In this document: piece after piece, positions 19,891 through 23,714 of the stretch
Numbering within the stretch: the first letter of the stretch is position 1
Layout of the letters: each line of letters opens with the position of its first letter
Source: Synergistaceae bacterium
GTDB lineage: Bacteria > Synergistota > Synergistia > Synergistales > Aminobacteriaceae
DNA length: 23,714 nucleotides
NCBI GenBank assembly: GCA_031289165.1
Contig: JAITPZ010000149.1
Coordinates: forward strand, 1 to 23,714
Reading direction: 5' to 3'
Made by a program: the position numbers and the translations under genes
The notes under the pieces: generated by a model
Told to the model about the DNA's origin: nothing
The model's input: the letters and a program-made list of their open reading frames with translations, nothing else
Database searches by the model: none

Positions 19891-20793
19891 TTACTTTTGG
19901 TCCGGCGAAGCCGTAGCGTCACTCGCTGCCGCCGTCGGCACAATTTCGACGGTGTACTCCTTTTTCAGCACCTCGAGCTCCTCCTGGTATTTCCTGACCC
20001 TTTTTTCGTTGGTCAGATACTGGATAATCTGAGGCTTCATTTCATCGTAGACAACCTTCGAGGAAGCCTTTTTTTCCTCCAGCCGAATGATGTGCCACCC
20101 GAACGAGGTCTGAATGGGCTGGGAGACATCTCCCGGATTCTGCAGGGCAAAGGCCGCCTCCTCGAATTCCGGAACCATCTGTCCCCTGCCGAAAAAGCCG
20201 AGGTCGCCGCCCTGAGGCGCGGAGGGGCAGATCGAACGCTCCATGGCCACGACGTCAAAGGACGTTCCCCTGCTCAGTTCGGCCTGAACTCCTTTGATCG
20301 TGTCCGCGCTGGTCACGTCGTCGCTCACCAGAATGTGGCGAACGTGAATTTCTTCGGGGCTCGTAAACTGTTCGGGATTTTCGTCGTAGAATTTCTTCGC
20401 CTCTTCCTCCGAGGCGGCGATGTCCCGCATGAGCCCGTCAATCGTGGCCCGCGCCACGGCCTGAGAAGAAAAAACGGCTATGGCGTCCAGCACCGCCGGA
20501 GATTTATCCACTCCCTGCTTCACTCCGGCGAGGGCGAAAAGACGGGCGGCCACCAGCTCGTCCAGAATGGCCTTTCTGCCCTGCTCGCTGTCGTACATCG
20601 CACCCTGAGGTCCAGCCGTCTGGATGATCTGATCGACGTCCTTTTCTTTGATCTCCTGACCCTGAACCCTGGCCAGAACCCTTTCCGGATCCTTCTGCGG
20701 CGCAACCGGCTGCTCGGCAGCGACGGCCAGAACGGCGGAGGCCGCCAGAACAAAGACGCATACTCCCATCAAAGCTGAAAAACTTTTCCTCAC
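19891..20793 (-). CDS. Exported parvulin-type peptidyl-prolyl cis-trans isomerase
   Basis: A 300-residue SurA/PrsA/PpiC-like folding factor. The signal peptide spans about 1-26 (cleavage near AVAA/EQ, no lipobox seen). A SurA_N-like helical region (about 35-140) precedes the PPIC rotamase domain (about 147-240). Domain hallmarks are IHVRHILVSD (149-158), GGDLGFFGRGQMVPEFEEAA (195-214) and FGWHIIRLEE (231-240). A coiled C-terminal helix and a low-complexity tail end the protein. It catalyses prolyl isomerisation during folding of exported proteins outside the inner membrane. The start is GTG with GGAGG 11 nt upstream, slightly long; the nearer ATG is out of frame. It is transcribed alone from a good promoter about 90 nt upstream and shares its terminator with the convergent gene. 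Confidence 0.9.
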   Translation of the reverse strand: MRKSFSALMGVCVFVLAASAVLAVAAEQPVAPQKDPERVLARVQGQEIKEKDVDQIIQTAGPQGAMYDSEQGRKAILDELVAARLFALAGVKQGVDKSPAVLDAIAVFSSQAVARATIDGLMRDIAASEEEAKKFYDENPEQFTSPEEIHVRHILVSDDVTSADTIKGVQAELSRGTSFDVVAMERSICPSAPQGGDLGFFGRGQMVPEFEEAAFALQNPGDVSQPIQTSFGWHIIRLEEKKASSKVVYDEMKPQIIQYLTNEKRVRKYQEELEVLKKEYTVEIVPTAAASDATASPDQK

Positions 20794-20870
20794 GATACTT
20801 CATTCCTCCCGATAAATATTGAGTTTTCTTCAATGGCCCTGAACTATTCCAACTTCAGGCCGTTGATTCC

Positions 20871-20919
20871 AAATATTGATAATACTATTAATAATACTTC
20901 AATATTTTTTGACTTTCAA
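20871..20919 (-). promoter_or_regulatory. Promoter of the prolyl isomerase gene with flanking inverted repeat
   Basis: On the minus strand TTGAAA (20919-20914) and TATTAT (20896-20891) are separated by exactly 17 nt, each 5 of 6 to consensus. The 9-bp arms AAATATTGA (20871-20879) and TCAATATTT (20899-20907) bracket the -10 and the start site. They could be an operator, although the region is AT-rich. Confidence 0.6.
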
Positions 20920-21034
20920 AGACGCTTTTTTAATTTGTTTCCAATTCTATCCACGCCGAGGTATTCTAACATAAAACGACAAACGGAGTATCGAGATAAC
21001 GGTACACTTGAAATTTTATCCCGAATCGCGCCTG

Positions 21035-22225
21035 TCAGGTCACGTACTGCAGAAGCGGATGAACGCCGGTGAGTTTTTCCAGGTGTTTTTCGATGTCGAT
21101 GGCGACTTTCATTCTGTAAAGAGCGGTCTCGAGCGCCTCCCTGTTGTCCGCGAATCTCTGTCGAACCCGTTGTTCCCGCTCCCGAAGCGAATGGACCTCC
21201 GTCCCGTTCACGTACTTGTCCGCCAGATACAGGATTTCCGCCTCGATCGTCGCTTTCGGGGAGAGGTCCGTGTGTACCCGCACCAGTTCCGCGACCTCGG
21301 GGAATCCGTTTTCTTCGAGAAAATCCGCTCCCTTTTTCGCGTGAGCGCTCTCCGTTTTTAAAATATCGTGCAGCTCCGCGGCCGCGTTCAGAAGGTCCAG
21401 GTCAACGGAGGCGCGCCCGCAGAGTTGTCCCACCCTCGACGCCACCTCCGCGACCCGGCGCTGGTGGGACACGACGCGCTGCGGAGTTTTCGCCAGCTCG
21501 AGAAGGGACTCGATCGTCGAGCGTCGGGGAACGTGACGCCGCCTCGACCAGCGGATCAGCCTGTCGAGGTCCTCCGGCGTGTCCACGTCCAGCAGAACGC
21601 CCTCGTCGAAAACGGGAACCCTCACTCTTTCCTTTTCGTGCAGCGCCAGAAAATTTCTCAGCCCGCCCTCGCCGGTCCAGTTTTTTATGGATTTTTTCCA
21701 CGACCGGGGAATCAAAATCGGATGACCTCCCATCACATGCCCATCTGTCATATACCCCTCTGCCCTCCGCCCTTCCATGTTTTCATGAGCGTTTTCGAGG
21801 GTCGGGACAAACCATTTTTCGGCCTTCTCCCCGGTAAAGGCACGCGTCAGCTTCCGTACCGTCGAAGGGAGAATCAGGGGAACGTCCACGGGGTGAATGA
21901 ACACGCCGTCGCAGCCGTGCCCTGCCGCGTCCAGGCCGGCCCGTACCGACGAGAACATCCCCGAGTCGAAACGGGGATTGCGCACGAATCGGCAGCTTCC
22001 CCGCGGCGCGGCCGATCTCACCTCGTCCTCCCAGGCGCCCGTGACGACGACGACGTCCTGAACGCCTCCCCTCCGAAAGGCCTCGACGCAGCGGGTAAGA
22101 ATGGAAAGCCCCTCGATGGTCGCGGCCGCCTTGCATCGCCCGAAGCGGGAGGCGTATCCCGCGGCCAGAAGGACGGCCGCAAACGAAGGCTCGTTTTTCG
22201 CGTAATCCGAAGGTTTGTTTTTCAT
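21035..22225 (-). CDS. MobA-like nucleotidyltransferase fused to HD domain (DVU_1551-type)
   Basis: A 396-residue fusion. The N-terminal 230 residues are a MobA/MocA-like nucleotidyltransferase: LLAAGYASRFGRCKA, then NPRFDSGMFSSVRAGLD and the metal-binding HPVDVPL. The C-terminal part (about 235-390) is an HD phosphohydrolase with ligands in VSHQRRVA, ELHD and LADKYV, all intact. This architecture matches NTP transferases named after DVU_1551, linked to molybdenum cofactor or molybdenum-hydroxylase maturation. Transfer of CMP or GMP to a molybdopterin-type cofactor is inferred from the family. The ATG at 22225 is preferred, with GAGGGG 8 nt upstream; a GTG three codons earlier (22234) abuts the same site. 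It is divergent from the protease operon. No other molybdenum genes are in the window. Confidence 0.85.
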   Translation of the reverse strand: MKNKPSDYAKNEPSFAAVLLAAGYASRFGRCKAAATIEGLSILTRCVEAFRRGGVQDVVVVTGAWEDEVRSAAPRGSCRFVRNPRFDSGMFSSVRAGLDAAGHGCDGVFIHPVDVPLILPSTVRKLTRAFTGEKAEKWFVPTLENAHENMEGRRAEGYMTDGHVMGGHPILIPRSWKKSIKNWTGEGGLRNFLALHEKERVRVPVFDEGVLLDVDTPEDLDRLIRWSRRRHVPRRSTIESLLELAKTPQRVVSHQRRVAEVASRVGQLCGRASVDLDLLNAAAELHDILKTESAHAKKGADFLEENGFPEVAELVRVHTDLSPKATIEAEILYLADKYVNGTEVHSLREREQRVRQRFADNREALETALYRMKVAIDIEKHLEKLTGVHPLLQYVT

Positions 22226-22229
22226 GCGA

Positions 22230-22271
22230 TTCACCCCCCTCGTCCTCTTGTGTATAATGCCCCTGACAGGG
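22230..22271 (+). promoter_or_regulatory. Promoter of the small membrane protein-protease operon
   Basis: TTCACC (22230-22235) and a perfect TATAAT (22253-22258) are separated by 17 nt. The predicted start point (about 22265) falls inside the perfect inverted repeat CCCTGACAGGG (22261-22271), a possible operator. The promoter overlaps the start of the divergent nucleotidyltransferase gene. Confidence 0.6.
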
Positions 22272-22293
22272 AGATTATATTACGGAAGAAATC

Positions 22294-22617
22294 GTGAATC
22301 GAAACCGCTCCCGGAACAGGATGGGTGGAGAATTGCACCACATCGGCACGAATGTTTTCATGGGTCTGGCCGTCTGGATTTTCGGGTTTGCCCTGATGAC
22401 GGCGGGGTGGTTGGTGGATGTCCTCTTCGAGCGTTACGGAGTCATCGTCGCCAAAATACTTTACAAAACGGGCGCACTGATCGTGGCCACCCCCGTGATT
22501 TACCTTCTGTGGAAGACGTCGGGGCTGATCTACTCGCATCGCCTCGAGATCGTTCTTTTCCTGCGGAACGCGTGGGACCTGCTCGACGAACTGAAGGTTC
22601 TGATGAAGGCGCTGTAG
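22294..22617 (+). CDS. Small two-TM membrane protein, unknown function
   Basis: A 107-residue protein I do not recognise. A basic N-terminus (NRNRSRNRMGG) is followed by two hydrophobic segments, about 20-45 (NVFMGLAVWIFGFALMTAGW) and 52-74 (VAKILYKTGALIVATPVIYL), then an amphipathic C-terminus (LRNAWDLLDELKVLMKAL). Inside-positive charge suggests both termini face the cytoplasm. The start is GTG with GGAAG upstream; the ATG at residue 10 has no spaced ribosome site. It is the first gene of an operon with a CPBP protease, and 26 nt separate the two. It could be a partner of the protease, but only position supports that. Confidence 0.7.
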   Translation: MNRNRSRNRMGGELHHIGTNVFMGLAVWIFGFALMTAGWLVDVLFERYGVIVAKILYKTGALIVATPVIYLLWKTSGLIYSHRLEIVLFLRNAWDLLDELKVLMKAL

Positions 22618-22643
22618 CAGATGGACGCAGAGGAAAAAGAGGG

Positions 22644-23195
22644 ATGAGCGGCTCGCTGTGGGGCGCGGTGGCCGGTCTGTCCATCGCCGCCTTCATGCTT
22701 TATTTCCCCCATTTCTGGTGCAGGCGGCGGGGCGAGTCCGACGAGGAGTACGGGCTCAAATGGATTATGAGACACGGGGCCTGGCGGGATACGATCGGGG
22801 CGATTGTCCTGACGCTCGTGCCGCTGACGTTCGTCTCCATGAACTGGCCCCGGGAATGGGGAGGGCCGGGACCGTTCCACCCCGGCGCGTGGAGGGCCTT
22901 CAATCTGCTGAGCGGGGGACTGGCCGCCGCCTTCATCGAGGAGACGTTTTATCGCGGCTGGCTGCAGACCCTCGGGACGCGCCGCTGGGGACCGTGGATC
23001 GCGATTCCCCTGACGTCGCTCCTGTTCGCCCTCTCGCACCTTTTTGTCGCGCCCGGCTGGCTTCGTGTCGCGACGTTCTTCCCGGGGCTGGTGATGGGGC
23101 TTCTGCGGCATCGCAACGGATCCGTGTTGCCCTCGATCCTGTACCACGCCGCCTGCAACGTCTGGGCCGTCTGGTGGTCTCCGGGTCCGGGATGA
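22644..23195 (+). CDS. CPBP family intramembrane glutamic endopeptidase (MrtS-like candidate)
   Basis: A 183-residue polytopic membrane protein with the three CPBP/Abi catalytic motifs: EETFYR (E99, E100, R104), FALSH (F128, H132) and HAACN (H168, N172). These define an intramembrane glutamic protease like Rce1 and the predicted sorting proteases of CTERM systems. YFPHFWCRRRG then YGLKW near the N-terminus also looks like the myxosortase-type subgroup. Because a Synergist-CTERM protein lies about 5 kb away, this may be the Synergist-CTERM protease called MrtS; that subfamily call is inference. The ATG overlaps the stop of a nine-codon frame as ATGA. The second gene of a three-gene operon, it is followed 15 nt later by a secreted protein. 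Confidence 0.85.
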   Translation: MSGSLWGAVAGLSIAAFMLYFPHFWCRRRGESDEEYGLKWIMRHGAWRDTIGAIVLTLVPLTFVSMNWPREWGGPGPFHPGAWRAFNLLSGGLAAAFIEETFYRGWLQTLGTRRWGPWIAIPLTSLLFALSHLFVAPGWLRVATFFPGLVMGLLRHRNGSVLPSILYHAACNVWAVWWSPGPG

Positions 23196-23210
23196 GGAAG
23201 GGAGAAGATT

Positions 23211-23714
23211 ATGGAGAAGATGATGATAAAGAAGATAATGAGGAAGGCGTTTGGTGTGCTTTTCCTTCTTTTGTGTCCGGTTTTGCCCGCGCGGGGCGCC
23301 GATTCGCTTCTTCTGCGCATTCCTTTCGGCAGGGGCGCCATGACTACGGCGACTCTGCCGGATGGGACCGTCGCGGAGCTGGGCGTCGTGCGCGCGCTTC
23401 CCTCAAAAACCGCATGGCCGGCCTATACCGCCAGCAAATGGGGAGTTCCGGGCACGGTGTGCGCGACGGCGGTGAACGCCATACACATTCTGGTCGACGT
23501 CGAAAAGGGTCGAGGGCGTATTTTCAGTCTCGTCCCCGTCGTCACGGTCGCCCCCGCCGCTCCGGAGGGCGCGTTCTTCTCCGTTCAATCGCCTGCCGGA
23601 ACGGGTCTTTTCGGCGGCTTTGCCCCCCTGACGGGCTCGAAAGTTTTCATCGAGACGGCGACCGGGCGAGAGGCGATGACGCGCCTGCCCCGCGAGGGCG
23701 AGACGCTTCTGATC
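23211..23714 (+). CDS. Secreted protein, N-terminal part (runs off window)
   Basis: An open frame of 168 codons from the ATG at 23211 to the window edge, with no stop reached. The N-terminus is very basic (MEKMMIKKIMRKA) and followed by a hydrophobic core (FGVLFLLLCPVLPARGA), a clear signal peptide ending near residue 30. The mature part is rich in Gly, Ala, Val and Thr, for example RIPFGRGAMTTATLPDGTV and FSVQSPAGTGLFGGFAPL, and I do not recognise it. A GGGAG ribosome site precedes the ATG. It is the third gene of the protease operon, 15 nt after its stop codon, so it may be functionally linked to the protease. The C-terminus, which would show any sorting signal, lies outside. Confidence 0.8.
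   Translation, partial: MEKMMIKKIMRKAFGVLFLLLCPVLPARGADSLLLRIPFGRGAMTTATLPDGTVAELGVVRALPSKTAWPAYTASKWGVPGTVCATAVNAIHILVDVEKGRGRIFSLVPVVTVAPAAPEGAFFSVQSPAGTGLFGGFAPLTGSKVFIETATGREAMTRLPREGETLLI

Overview
The window is a GC-rich stretch of bacterial chromosome carrying 15 intact protein-coding genes, one gene cut by the right edge, and a decayed insertion-sequence remnant. The best clue to the organism is the C-terminus of the secreted beta-helix protein at 16421-18073 (Ser/Gly run, Gly-Gly-Cys, one hydrophobic helix, Arg-Arg end). This matches the Synergist-CTERM sorting signal, known from Synergistota. A single-chain pyruvate:ferredoxin oxidoreductase fits an anaerobic fermenter. Assignment to Synergistota is inference, but several independent features agree with it.

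Layout. 3-5464 (minus) is a protein quality-control block: a CDC48/VAT-type double AAA+ ATPase, then ClpC and its repressor CtsR. ctsR-clpC is one transcription unit without mcsA/mcsB; a promoter overlapped by a CtsR-box-like repeat lies at 5584-5613. 5673-7645 (minus) holds larB, overlapping an HD-phosphohydrolase gene by ATGA. 7646-8622 is AT-rich and holds a transposase remnant. 8623-11130 (minus) is a two-gene unit of an exported DUF2993-like protein and a DUF4153-like membrane protein. 11376-14975 (minus) is pyruvate:ferredoxin oxidoreductase with an unusual cysteine-rich insert. 15215-16345 (minus) is a membrane-anchored metallophosphoesterase.

From 16421 genes run on the plus strand: the Synergist-CTERM beta-helix protein and an AAA-like ATPase with a C-terminal nuclease-like fold, closed by a strong bidirectional terminator at 19818-19859. 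A parvulin-type prolyl isomerase and a MobA-like nucleotidyltransferase fused to an HD domain follow on the minus strand. A divergent plus-strand operon then starts at 22253: a small membrane protein, a CPBP-family intramembrane glutamic protease, and a secreted protein running off the end.

How the genes fit together. ClpC/CtsR and the CDC48-like ATPase are cytosolic unfoldases; the prolyl isomerase works outside the membrane. The most interesting link is that a Synergist-CTERM substrate and a CPBP protease of the type predicted to process such signals (MrtS-like) lie within about 5 kb. No rRNA, tRNA or CRISPR array was seen.
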